Assembly: GCA_036297385.1 (NCBI GenBank)
Contig: JAXJLD010000109.1
Location: 1 to 20,553, forward strand
Length of the DNA stretch: 20,553 bases
Direction: 5' to 3'
Origin: Ventricola sp036297385
GTDB lineage: Bacteria; Bacillota; Clostridia; Christensenellales; Aristaeellaceae
Shown in pieces: positions 7,509-14,316 of this stretch. Made by a program: the position numbers and the translations under genes. How positions within the stretch are numbered: position 1 is the stretch's first letter; every line of letters starts with the position of its first letter. Under the pieces are notes generated by a model, which saw only the letters and a list, made by a program, of their open reading frames with translations, was not told the origin of the DNA and did not search any database.

Positions 7509-8515
7509 CACTTCGCCCCCCTTTCCTCAGCGCTCGGGCAATCAGGATGCAGCAGCCAGCAGCTTGCCTTGTGGCCGCTGCTCAGCTCAAACTCGGGCGG
7601 CTGCTCCTCCTTGCAGATCTGCATGCAGCGATGGCAGCGCGCCGCAAAGCCGCAGCCCTTCGGCGGGGCCAGCAGGTCGGGCGGCGTGCCCGGAATGGAC
7701 ATCAGCGGCTCGCGCTTGCCCTGATCCGTGGAGGGCAGGGAGCGCAGCAGCGCCTCGGTATACGGATGCTTGTGCTCATAGAAGATCTCATCCGTGGCGC
7801 CGGTCTCCACCACCTTGCCCGCGTACATGACCGCCACACGGTCGGCAATGCCGGCCACCACGCCGAGGTCATGCGTAATCAGGATGATGGCGGTGTTGAT
7901 CTTGTCCTTCAGCTCGCCCAGCAGCTCCATGATCTGCGCCTGAATGGTCACATCCAGCGCGGTGGTCGGCTCATCGGCGATAAGCAGCTTCGGGTTGCAG
8001 GACAGCGCCATGGCGATCATCGCGCGCTGGCGCATACCGCCGGAGAACTCGTGCGGGTACTGCTTGGCACGCTCTTCCGGGTTGGGGATCTTCACCAGAT
8101 CCAGGCAGCGGATGGCCTCCTTCCGGGCCTCCTCGCTGTTCAGGTGCTTGTGCAGGCGGATAGACTCTACAATCTGCTTGCCCACCTGCGTGGTGGGGTT
8201 CATGCAGGTCATCGGGTCCTGGAAGATCATGGCGACCTCGTTGCCGCGGATCTTCTGCATTTCCTTGTCATTCGCCTTCACGATGTCGTGGCCCGCCAAG
8301 TTGATCGTGCCATCGACAATTCTGGCCGGGGGCATCGGGTTGAGCTTCATGATCGTCTGCGCCGTCACGGACTTGCCGCAGCCGGACTCGCCGACGATGG
8401 CGAGCACCTCGCCCTCGTCCACATGCAGCGTCACGCCGCGAACAGCCTGCACCTCGCCTGCGTAGGTGTCAAACGACACGCGCAGGCCATCAATGGTAAG
8501 AACTCTCTCTGCCAT
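7508..8515 (-). CDS. oppD: Oligopeptide/dipeptide ABC transporter ATPase OppD
   Basis: This 335-aa ATPase is the partner of OppF. It shows Walker A GESGCGKS (42-49), QDPMTCMNP (99-107), signature SGGMRQR (158-164), Walker B LLIADEP (177-183) and H-loop His215. The C-terminal oligo_HPY region has HPYTEALL and Cys at 288, 294, 297, 301 and 319, the same spacing idea as in OppF. Start ATG 8515 has GAGGAGG about 9 bases upstream, inside the end of oppC, and the gap to oppC is 7 bases. Co-transcription with oppB-C-F is clear from spacing. Opp and Dpp systems cannot be told apart from the ATPase alone. Confidence 0.93.
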   Translation of the reverse strand: MAERVLTIDGLRVSFDTYAGEVQAVRGVTLHVDEGEVLAIVGESGCGKSVTAQTIMKLNPMPPARIVDGTINLAGHDIVKANDKEMQKIRGNEVAMIFQDPMTCMNPTTQVGKQIVESIRLHKHLNSEEARKEAIRCLDLVKIPNPEERAKQYPHEFSGGMRQRAMIAMALSCNPKLLIADEPTTALDVTIQAQIMELLGELKDKINTAIILITHDLGVVAGIADRVAVMYAGKVVETGATDEIFYEHKHPYTEALLRSLPSTDQGKREPLMSIPGTPPDLLAPPKGCGFAARCHRCMQICKEEQPPEFELSSGHKASCWLLHPDCPSAEERGAK

Positions 8516-8522
8516 GTCGAAA

Positions 8523-9476
8523 TTACCTCCTCAGCTTCGGGTCGAAGGCGTCGCGCAGGCCGTCTCCGAACATATTGAATGCCAGCATCGTCAGGCTGAT
8601 GCAGACCGCCGGAATCAGAAGCTGCCACGGATACATACGGAAGTTCTGGATGCCCAGCTGCGCCAGCGAGCCCCAAGAGCACTTGGGCAGCGGAATGCCC
8701 AGACCGATGTAGCTCAGGTACGCTTCCGAGAAGATCGCGTTCGGGATGGCCAGCGTCACGCGGACGATGACCACGGACAGCGTGTTGGGCAGCAGGTGGC
8801 GGGCAATGATACGCGCCGGGCTTGCGCCCATGGCCTCCGCTGCCGAGATATACTCCTGCTGCTTGAGCGAGACCACCTGACCGCGTACCAGACGCGCCAT
8901 CGGTATCCATCCGACTGTCGAGTAGGCAATGATGATCGTCATCATGCCCGGCTCCAGCACCATCATCAGCAGGATGACGATGATGAGGTACGGAATGCCG
9001 TTGATAATCTCCAGTATGCGCATCATGATGATGTCCAGCGTGCCGCCGAAGTAACCGGAGATGCCGCCGTAGATGCAGCCTACAATCAGATCGACGATGG
9101 CCGTCGTCACGGCGATAATCAGCGAGACGCGGCCGCCCATCCAGATGCGGGTGTACAGGTCACGGCCCAGCGTATCAGTGCCGAACAGGTGCATATGGCC
9201 AAAGCCTTCGCACGTCTCATCGTCACAGACGAAGAACATCGGCGCATTCGTGTGGCCGTAGTGCTGCTCGCGGTAATCAAACGGAGAGAACACCGGCGCC
9301 AGCGCGGACATCAGCGACAGAAGCACAATCAGCACCACGCACACCAGCGCCACCTTGTTCTTGGCCAGACGGCGCATCGCGTCCTGCGTGAAGGTCAGGC
9401 TGGGACGCGCAATTGCCTCACGATCGTGAGCGCTTTCGCCAACATGGGCAAAGCGGGACTTATCGATGTGTTCCAT
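8523..9476 (-). CDS. oppC: Oligopeptide/dipeptide ABC transporter permease OppC
   Basis: This 317-aa inner-membrane permease (BPD_transp_1 family) has a cytoplasmic N-terminus of about 40 residues and a first helix at 42-62. An extracytoplasmic stretch follows with FGTDTLGRDLYTR (98-110), a hallmark of OppC/DppC. The EAA coupling loop EYISAAEAMGASPARI lies at 208-223. The loop HTNAPMFFVCDDETCEGFGH contains two Cys (84 and 89) that could form a disulfide outside the cell. ATG 9476 has GGAGG 8 bases upstream, 3 bases past the oppB stop. The length is normal for the family. Confidence 0.93.
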   Translation of the reverse strand: MEHIDKSRFAHVGESAHDREAIARPSLTFTQDAMRRLAKNKVALVCVVLIVLLSLMSALAPVFSPFDYREQHYGHTNAPMFFVCDDETCEGFGHMHLFGTDTLGRDLYTRIWMGGRVSLIIAVTTAIVDLIVGCIYGGISGYFGGTLDIIMMRILEIINGIPYLIIVILLMMVLEPGMMTIIIAYSTVGWIPMARLVRGQVVSLKQQEYISAAEAMGASPARIIARHLLPNTLSVVIVRVTLAIPNAIFSEAYLSYIGLGIPLPKCSWGSLAQLGIQNFRMYPWQLLIPAVCISLTMLAFNMFGDGLRDAFDPKLRR

Positions 9477-9479
9477 ACC

Positions 9480-10415
9480 TTAATCCTCCAGCTTGACGCG
9501 CGGGTCGATCATTCCGTAGAGCAGGTCTACCACCAGCGTACACACGATCAGCAGCGCGCCGTAGAAGACAACCGTACCGCCGATCATCGTGTAGTCAAGG
9601 TCCTTGATGCTGGTGACAAAGTACTTGCCCAGACCCGGGATGTTGAAGATGCTCTCAATGACGAACGTGCCGGTCAGCACGGACGCAACCGTCGGGCCCA
9701 TGATCGTCACCACCGGCATGACGGCATTGCGCATCGCGTGCCGCCAGAGAATCTGGTGCTGAGAGAGGCCCTTAGAGCGGGCGGTCTTGATGTAATCGGA
9801 GCTGAGCACGTCCAGCATGCTGGTACGCATCAGTCGGGAAACCGTCGCCAGAGAGCCAAGGCCCAGCGCAAACGCCGGCAGCAGCGTGTGCTTGAAGGTA
9901 CCCCAGCCCTGAATCGGGAACAGGTTCACGCCGAACATCCGGCGAAGCTGAAGCCCCAGGAAGTACTGGAGCACCGCGCCCAGAATAAAGCTAGGCACAG
10001 AAACGCCGATCATGGCGATGAACATGGACAGGGAATCCCAGACGGTGCCGCGCTTGATGGCCGCGATAGCGCCCAGCAGGATGCCCGCGATGACCGCGAA
10101 GATCAGCGCGCGGATACCCAGATCCGCCGAAACCATGAACGATTCCGAGACAATCTCCATCACCGGACGGTTGTAGGTGATGGACATACCCAGATCACCC
10201 GTCAGGCAGTTGCCCATGTACATGAGATACTGTACGAAAACGGGTTTGTCCAGACCATACTTGGCATTCATGTTGGCCAGCGCCGTGGGAGAGATGGCCT
10301 TCTCTCCGAGGAACGGATCGCCGGGCAGCAGGCGCATCATGAAGAACACCAGCGTGATGAGCACGAACAGCGTCAAGATGGCATAGACCAGACGCTTGAT
10401 GATGTAGCGAGCCAA
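9480..10415 (-). CDS. oppB: Oligopeptide/dipeptide ABC transporter permease OppB
   Basis: This 311-aa inner-membrane permease pairs with OppC. The N-terminal RYIIKRLVYAILTLF and LLPGDPF (29-35) are typical of OppB/DppB, and the EAA loop DYIKTARSKGLSQHQI sits at 207-222. I chose TTG 10415: GAAGGAGG lies 7 bases upstream, and this start gives the family's usual N-terminus. The longer ATG at 10439 would put the ribosome binding site inside the gene. It is the first gene after its own promoter and about 100 bases after the oppA terminator. Confidence 0.93.
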   Translation of the reverse strand: MARYIIKRLVYAILTLFVLITLVFFMMRLLPGDPFLGEKAISPTALANMNAKYGLDKPVFVQYLMYMGNCLTGDLGMSITYNRPVMEIVSESFMVSADLGIRALIFAVIAGILLGAIAAIKRGTVWDSLSMFIAMIGVSVPSFILGAVLQYFLGLQLRRMFGVNLFPIQGWGTFKHTLLPAFALGLGSLATVSRLMRTSMLDVLSSDYIKTARSKGLSQHQILWRHAMRNAVMPVVTIMGPTVASVLTGTFVIESIFNIPGLGKYFVTSIKDLDYTMIGGTVVFYGALLIVCTLVVDLLYGMIDPRVKLED

Positions 10416-10455
10416 TGCATTTCCTCCTTCTGTTTGCATAAGTTTCGATTCTTAC

Positions 10456-10484
10456 ATTATTACGGATTTTTTGACAGTTGTCAA
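10456..10484 (-). promoter_or_regulatory. Promoter of oppBCDF with overlapping palindrome
   Basis: On the minus strand, consensus -35 TTGACA (10479-10484) and -10 AATAAT (10456-10461) are separated by 17 bases. The -35 is half of a 14-bp palindrome, TTGACA-GT-TGTCAA (10471-10484), which could be an operator. This lets oppBCDF be transcribed separately from oppA. Confidence 0.75.
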
Positions 10485-10516
10485 TGCCTATTCCTTCAAA
10501 AGTGCTCTGAGTCAAG

Positions 10517-10550
10517 AAAAAAGCTGCACGGGGGAGAGCCCCCATGCAGC
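10517..10550 (-). terminator. Intrinsic terminator after oppA
   Basis: On the minus strand a 12-bp stem with one G-T pair (10539-10550 with 10523-10534), loop of 4, is followed by six T's (10517-10522). It lies 26 bases after the oppA stop and separates oppA from oppBCDF. Incomplete termination would still give some full-length mRNA. Confidence 0.9.
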
Positions 10551-10576
10551 AATTTCGCTTTGGAAACAGGCAGGAA

Positions 10577-12286
10577 TTACTCCGCCAGCTTGGTGTAGAT
10601 GAGGTTATAGCTCTGGAACGGCAGGCGGGCATAGCCCTCAGCCATCTTCTCGGAAACCACATAGTCCTCATGACGCCAGTAGATCGGGATGATCGGCAGA
10701 TCTTCCGCCAGAAGCTGCTCGCACTTGACGAACACCTGCTCGCGCTCCGCCATATCGGTCTCCACCTTCGCCAGTTCGATGAGCGCATCGTACTTCTTGC
10801 TGGAGTAGCCGGTGTGGTTGTTGCCGTTCTCGGTGGTCCAGATGTCCAGATCGGTCATCGGATCGTTGTAGTCCGGGCCCCAGCCGCCGGCGAACAGGTC
10901 ATAGTTGTGCGCATTGCGGCGGGCGCGGGACTCGGTGATGGTCAGCACTTCGATCTTGGCGTCGATGCCCAGATTCTTGCGCAGCTGCTCCTGCATCACC
11001 TGATTGTACAGCTCGTTCTGGGTGCCCTCGGAAACCATGAAGGTGATGTCGATCTGGTCGGCAGTCTTGCCCAGCTCGGCCAGCGCCTTGTCCAGATACT
11101 CCTTCGCCTTGTCCAGATCCGCATTGGCCGGATAGAGGCGTTCGCCGCCGTTGGCCGCCGTAACAGCCTCGGCGAAAGTCGGGGTGCTCACGCCGGAGAT
11201 GCCCAGCGCAAAGCTCGGAGCCGGCTCACTGTCGTTCTTGAAAACGGTGTCGATGATCTGCTGACGATCCAGCGCGTAGCTGATGGCCTTGCGCAGGTTC
11301 TTGTTGGAGATGTCGCGGTTCGGATCGTCCACCGCGCAGTAGAAGTAGAAGCTGTAGCCGCCAACATAGTTGGAGACCTTGAAGCCCTCGGCTTCAAACA
11401 TCTGCCGCTGCTCGCCGGTCACGTCGATCACGTCAACCTCGCCGCCCTGGAAGGCGTTCATCTTGGCGTTGCTGTCGGTGTACTTGATCCACTCGATGGC
11501 CTCGAGGCTCACGTTCTCGGCATCCCACCAGTGCGGGTTCTTGGTGGTGGTGATCTTGTTCTCCAGCACCCACTCGCTCATGTAGAACGGGCCGCAGTAG
11601 AGGGTGGTCTCCGGGGAGGTGCCGTAGTTGTCGGCGCCAACCTCGGTGTAGAACGGCTCATACAGCGGGCTCATGACCTCGAACTTGACGTACTGCAGGA
11701 AATACGGCAGCACGTTCTCCAGCTCGCACACGAGGGTGTAGTCGTCCACAGCCTTGATGCCCACGTCCTCGATCTTGACTTCCGGAGCACCCGGAACGCC
11801 GGAAACGAAGTCGTAGTACGCCTGCGCGTTCTTGAAGATCGCAGCGAAATTGAAGTATTCACAAGCGTTGGTCGGATTGAGCAGCTCGCGCCAGCCAAAC
11901 ACGAAGTCGTGCGCGGTCACGTCGCCGACAACCTCGCCCTTGGAGTTGACCCACTTCATGCCCTCACGGATCTTGAAGGTCCAGGTGAGGCCGTCCGCAG
12001 AGGACTCCCAGCTCTCCGCCGCAGCCGGAACGATCTGGTTGTCCACAGGGCTGAGCTTCACCAGGCAGTCCTGGGTGTGGCGGGCAATGCCCAGCTCGGT
12101 GTTGTACGTCATCTTCATCGGGTTCATGACGCTCATAACGGAACATTCCACCGCGACGGTACCCTTCTTGGCGGTACCCGGGTAATAGCCCATGCCCGCG
12201 TTGGGGTTGGTTTCGGCCGCAGCAACAGCGCCGATGGTCAGCAGCATTGCCAAGCAAAGCAGCCATGCGAGGAGACGGTTTTTCAT
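10577..12286 (-). CDS. oppA: Oligopeptide-binding protein OppA
   Basis: This 569-aa secreted solute-binding protein of the SBP_bac_5 family captures peptides for OppBCDF. A signal peptide (hydrophobic residues 5-20, likely cleavage near AVAAA at 20-24) is followed by family features: SWESSADGLTWTFKIREGMKW, the HDFVFGWREL stretch, YCGPFYM, NKNLRKAISYALDRQQII and the late FAGGWGPDYNDP. There is no Cys placed to form a lipobox, which is unusual for a Gram-positive binding protein. ATG 12286 has AAGGAGG 7 bases upstream; the reading frame extends upstream only through the promoter. Length is normal. The precise ligand (oligopeptide, dipeptide or other) cannot be read from sequence. Confidence 0.93.
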   Translation of the reverse strand: MKNRLLAWLLCLAMLLTIGAVAAAETNPNAGMGYYPGTAKKGTVAVECSVMSVMNPMKMTYNTELGIARHTQDCLVKLSPVDNQIVPAAAESWESSADGLTWTFKIREGMKWVNSKGEVVGDVTAHDFVFGWRELLNPTNACEYFNFAAIFKNAQAYYDFVSGVPGAPEVKIEDVGIKAVDDYTLVCELENVLPYFLQYVKFEVMSPLYEPFYTEVGADNYGTSPETTLYCGPFYMSEWVLENKITTTKNPHWWDAENVSLEAIEWIKYTDSNAKMNAFQGGEVDVIDVTGEQRQMFEAEGFKVSNYVGGYSFYFYCAVDDPNRDISNKNLRKAISYALDRQQIIDTVFKNDSEPAPSFALGISGVSTPTFAEAVTAANGGERLYPANADLDKAKEYLDKALAELGKTADQIDITFMVSEGTQNELYNQVMQEQLRKNLGIDAKIEVLTITESRARRNAHNYDLFAGGWGPDYNDPMTDLDIWTTENGNNHTGYSSKKYDALIELAKVETDMAEREQVFVKCEQLLAEDLPIIPIYWRHEDYVVSEKMAEGYARLPFQSYNLIYTKLAE

Positions 12287-12311
12287 GGGACTTCCTCCTT
12301 GTAAAATGCGG

Positions 12312-12326
12312 ATTTGACGGGCAAAT
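12312..12326. promoter_or_regulatory. Interrupted palindrome in the oppA leader
   Basis: ATTTGACGGGCAAAT has 5-bp perfect arms (ATTTG/CAAAT). It lies about 40-55 bases downstream of the predicted oppA transcription start. It could be an operator or a small RNA hairpin. Confidence 0.3.
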
Positions 12327-12343
12327 GGGTCAGCGTATGGAGC

Positions 12344-12372
12344 TTGCCAACCCCTTTCCGTCGTGCTATAAT
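12344..12372 (+). promoter_or_regulatory. Promoter of the sigma-like gene
   Basis: On the plus strand, -35 TTGCCA (12344-12349) and -10 TATAAT (12367-12372) have a 17-base spacer and an extended TGC before the -10. It faces right, giving a leader of about 110 bases before the ATG at 12489. Its -10 is only 2 bases from the oppA -10 on the other strand. Confidence 0.78.
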
Positions 12373-12374
12373 GA

Positions 12375-12403
12375 ATTATAACACAGCAGGGATACTTTTG
12401 CAA
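12375..12403 (-). promoter_or_regulatory. Promoter of oppA, overlapping the opposite promoter
   Basis: On the minus strand, -35 TTGCAA (12398-12403) and -10 TATAAT (12375-12380) are separated by 17 bases. The two -10 boxes form an imperfect dyad, TGCTATAATGAATTATAACA (12364-12383). RNA polymerase cannot occupy both promoters at once. Confidence 0.78.
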
Positions 12404-12488
12404 GTCCGTTTTTCCGATAATTCTTTTTTGCGTCAAAGATTGCATATCCATCCACTTTTAATGCATAGACATGGAGGACAAAGACCGA

Positions 12489-13139
12489 ATGTCGAAGATT
12501 TGTACCCATTTTGACGACTATTTCGACCAATGGAACGCCAGCCTCGGCGCCCTGTGCAGCCTGTTGGTTCCCCATCGTGCGCAGGCGCAGGACGTTGCGT
12601 TTCAGTCCTTCCTGCGTCTAGGCGGAGGAAAGGATGCCGAAATTGGCGAGCAAGCCGCGCGCATCCTCCTGTTCCAGAGCGCCGTCCGCCTGTGCGACGA
12701 TTATTATTTGAAGAAGATGCACCGCCGCCCCAGCCGCAAGAACCTCGCACAGACGGGTCTCCCCTGCCCCGACAGGGACGCGCTGTACGCGCTGCTGCGC
12801 CTGCCCTTCCGCCGCCGCGCCGCGCTGGCGCTGATGCAGGCAGGCTTTTCCGTCGATGAGCTGCCCGCACTGCTAGGCGTGAGCGCACAGCAAGCCGCCA
12901 CCCTGTGCGCCGAGCCGGATATTCCCGGCTGGAAGGAAGCCATCTCCTCGCTGCGCATGACGGAAGATGAGGCGCAGCAGCTCTCCGACCGCATCGTCGA
13001 GCGCTTCTCCGAGCGCAGCGTGAATGTGGAAAACGCCATCCATGACGCACGCAATGCCTTTGACCGCGCCGCGCCGTTTCTGGCGGTGCTGGTGCTGGCG
13101 CTGTTTGCGTTGTCCATCTGGTACGTCAGGCGGCTGTAA
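12489..13139 (+). CDS. Sigma-70-like regulator with C-terminal membrane anchor
   Basis: This is a 216-aa protein that I do not recognise as a named family. Residues 8-45 resemble sigma region 2 (QDVAFQSFLRL, 35-44). Residues 103-142 resemble region 4: LRLPFRRRAALALMQAGFSV followed by DELPALLGVSAQQAATL, a helix-turn-helix. A linker (about 145-190) rich in Glu and Arg leads to one membrane helix at 195-214, ending in YVRRL. The predicted topology is a cytoplasmic regulator held to the membrane by its tail. The similarity is weak, so it may be a degenerate sigma factor or another HTH protein. ATG 12489 has GGAGG 11 bases upstream; ATG 12471 has none. It is divergent from oppA and ends before a shared terminator. 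A role in peptide or envelope sensing is only inferred. Confidence 0.62.
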   Translation: MSKICTHFDDYFDQWNASLGALCSLLVPHRAQAQDVAFQSFLRLGGGKDAEIGEQAARILLFQSAVRLCDDYYLKKMHRRPSRKNLAQTGLPCPDRDALYALLRLPFRRRAALALMQAGFSVDELPALLGVSAQQAATLCAEPDIPGWKEAISSLRMTEDEAQQLSDRIVERFSERSVNVENAIHDARNAFDRAAPFLAVLVLALFALSIWYVRRL

Positions 13140-13211
13140 GCCCTTCTCTCTTTATATGCTCCATTGATAAAAGTATTCTTGCAGCCTGCATACAATCAAA
13201 AATGTGAAATC

Positions 13212-13250
13212 AAAATGGTTCTGAGGGCAACATCCCCAGAACCATTTTTA
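13212..13250. terminator. Bidirectional terminator between convergent genes
   Basis: A perfect 12-bp stem (13212-13223 with 13237-13248), extended inside by GGG/CCC past one bulged A, is followed by T's on the plus strand and by TTTTGATTT on the minus strand. It lies between the ends of the sigma-like gene (13139) and the ROK gene (13288) and serves both. The remaining 13140-13211 holds nothing I can support. Confidence 0.85.
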
Positions 13251-13287
13251 CTTTGCTCCGGATAAAGTATTTCAAAGATACGCCTTA

Positions 13288-14190
13288 TCAGTCATCCCGC
13301 TCTTCTTCCTCTGCCAGCGCCTGTGCGCCCAACAGCAGCGCCCCGGTCACACCTGCATTGATGCCCAGCTGAGGCGGCACAATGTAGCCCCGCATCCCCT
13401 CCGGCGTAATTCTGGGCGAGCAGACATAGCCGCCCAGCAGCCGCAGCGTCTCCGTGCGGATCATCGGGTACAGCGCAGGCTGCGCCTGCATCACATCGCC
13501 GCCCAGCACGATGATCTCCGGGGAGATGGCTAAGATGGCATTGGCGCACATCTGCGCCAGATATTGGGCCTCCAGCGCCCACGCCGGATGCTCCTCCGTC
13601 ATCAGCTTTGCCGGAAGCCCCCATCGCTTTTCAATGGCAACGCTGCTGGCCAGCCCCTCCAGACAGTGCTCGTGAAACGGGCATACCCCACGCTCCAGCG
13701 GGTCGCCCTCTGCCGGGGCAATCAGCATATGGCCCAGCTCCGAGTGAACCAGCCCATGTACCGGCTCTCCGCCGATGAGGATGCCGCCGCCTACGCCTGC
13801 GCCCACCGTCAGGTAGAGCATATTTCGCGTGCCTCTTCCCGCGCCCACGCGGTTCTCTGCCAGCGCCGAAACGTTGGCAGCGGTGTCAATCGCCGTAGGC
13901 ACGCCCAGCGCCTCGCGCATCACCGGCAGCATCGGATAGCCGCGCCACTCCTGCTTGGGCGTATCCGTAATACAGCCGTAGGTCGGTGAATCGGGGTGCA
14001 GATCCAGAGGGCCAAACGACCCGATGCCCAGCGCCCGGATATCGAACGCCTTGAGAAATTCCAGAATCTGCGGAATGGTCGATTCCGGATCGGCCGTAGG
14101 GAAGCTGGCGCGCTGCATCACGCCGCGCTGCGCGTTGCCGATGGACGCAATCATGTTGATGCCGCCAGCCTCAAGTGCTCCAATGAGCAT
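13288..14190 (-). CDS. ROK-family sugar kinase homologue, possibly inactive
   Basis: This 300-aa protein is closest to fructokinase/GmuE-type ROK kinases, which phosphorylate hexoses with ATP. Conserved parts include LGIGSFGPLDL (54-64), SPTYGCITDTPK (68-79), the HSELGHM motif (149-155) and the zinc-type motif CPFHEHC (170-176) followed by EGLASS. Two usual active-site elements differ. The phosphate loop expected as EAGGTK reads EAGGIN (7-12), and the expected DTDVN segment reads DTAAN (102-106), so the likely catalytic Asp is Ala104. It may be a pseudokinase or have a changed activity. ATG 14190 has GGAGG 9 bases upstream; the longer frame to 14244 has no site and runs through the operator. 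No HTH domain is present, so it is not a ROK repressor. Confidence 0.85.
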   Translation of the reverse strand: MLIGALEAGGINMIASIGNAQRGVMQRASFPTADPESTIPQILEFLKAFDIRALGIGSFGPLDLHPDSPTYGCITDTPKQEWRGYPMLPVMREALGVPTAIDTAANVSALAENRVGAGRGTRNMLYLTVGAGVGGGILIGGEPVHGLVHSELGHMLIAPAEGDPLERGVCPFHEHCLEGLASSVAIEKRWGLPAKLMTEEHPAWALEAQYLAQMCANAILAISPEIIVLGGDVMQAQPALYPMIRTETLRLLGGYVCSPRITPEGMRGYIVPPQLGINAGVTGALLLGAQALAEEEERDD

Positions 14191-14242
14191 GTTTTTCTTC
14201 CTCCATCTCTGTCCGCGCGGATAATCCGCCGTCTGTGCGCAC

Positions 14243-14257
14243 ACACTATAATAGTGT
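14243..14257. promoter_or_regulatory. Operator-like palindrome at the ROK transcription start
   Basis: ACACTAT-A-ATAGTGT is a perfect 7+1+7 dyad. It covers the predicted start of transcription of the ROK gene (about 14252), a common position for repressor operators. The TATAAT inside it on the plus strand has no matching -35. No regulator is encoded nearby. Confidence 0.6.
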
Positions 14258-14258
14258 C

Positions 14259-14287
14259 ATCATACGCCATTCTCCAGCCCCTGTCAA
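14259..14287 (-). promoter_or_regulatory. Promoter of the ROK gene
   Basis: On the minus strand, consensus -35 TTGACA (14282-14287) and -10 TATGAT (14259-14264) have a 17-base spacer. The leader to ATG 14190 is about 60 bases. No clear separate promoter was found for the divergent MATE gene. Confidence 0.8.
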
Positions 14288-14316
14288 ATTCAATTTCAGC
14301 AAAACCGGAGGTATGC

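Noticed and set aside
8466..10598. 710-codon plus-strand open frame opposite oppB-oppC
   Set aside because: It spans two real genes and their junction, with a His/Arg/Gln-rich composition and no start signal. It is a shadow frame.
10544..12304. 586-codon plus-strand open frame opposite oppA
   Set aside because: It shows no recognisable domain and mirrors the oppA codon pattern.
13164..13196. Possible promoter TTGATA...TACAAT after the sigma-like gene
   Set aside because: The spacer is 21 bases and no gene follows before the terminator.
14247..14252. TATAAT on the plus strand as a promoter for the MATE gene
   Set aside because: There is no -35 at 16-18 bases upstream, and the box is explained by the 15-bp palindrome.
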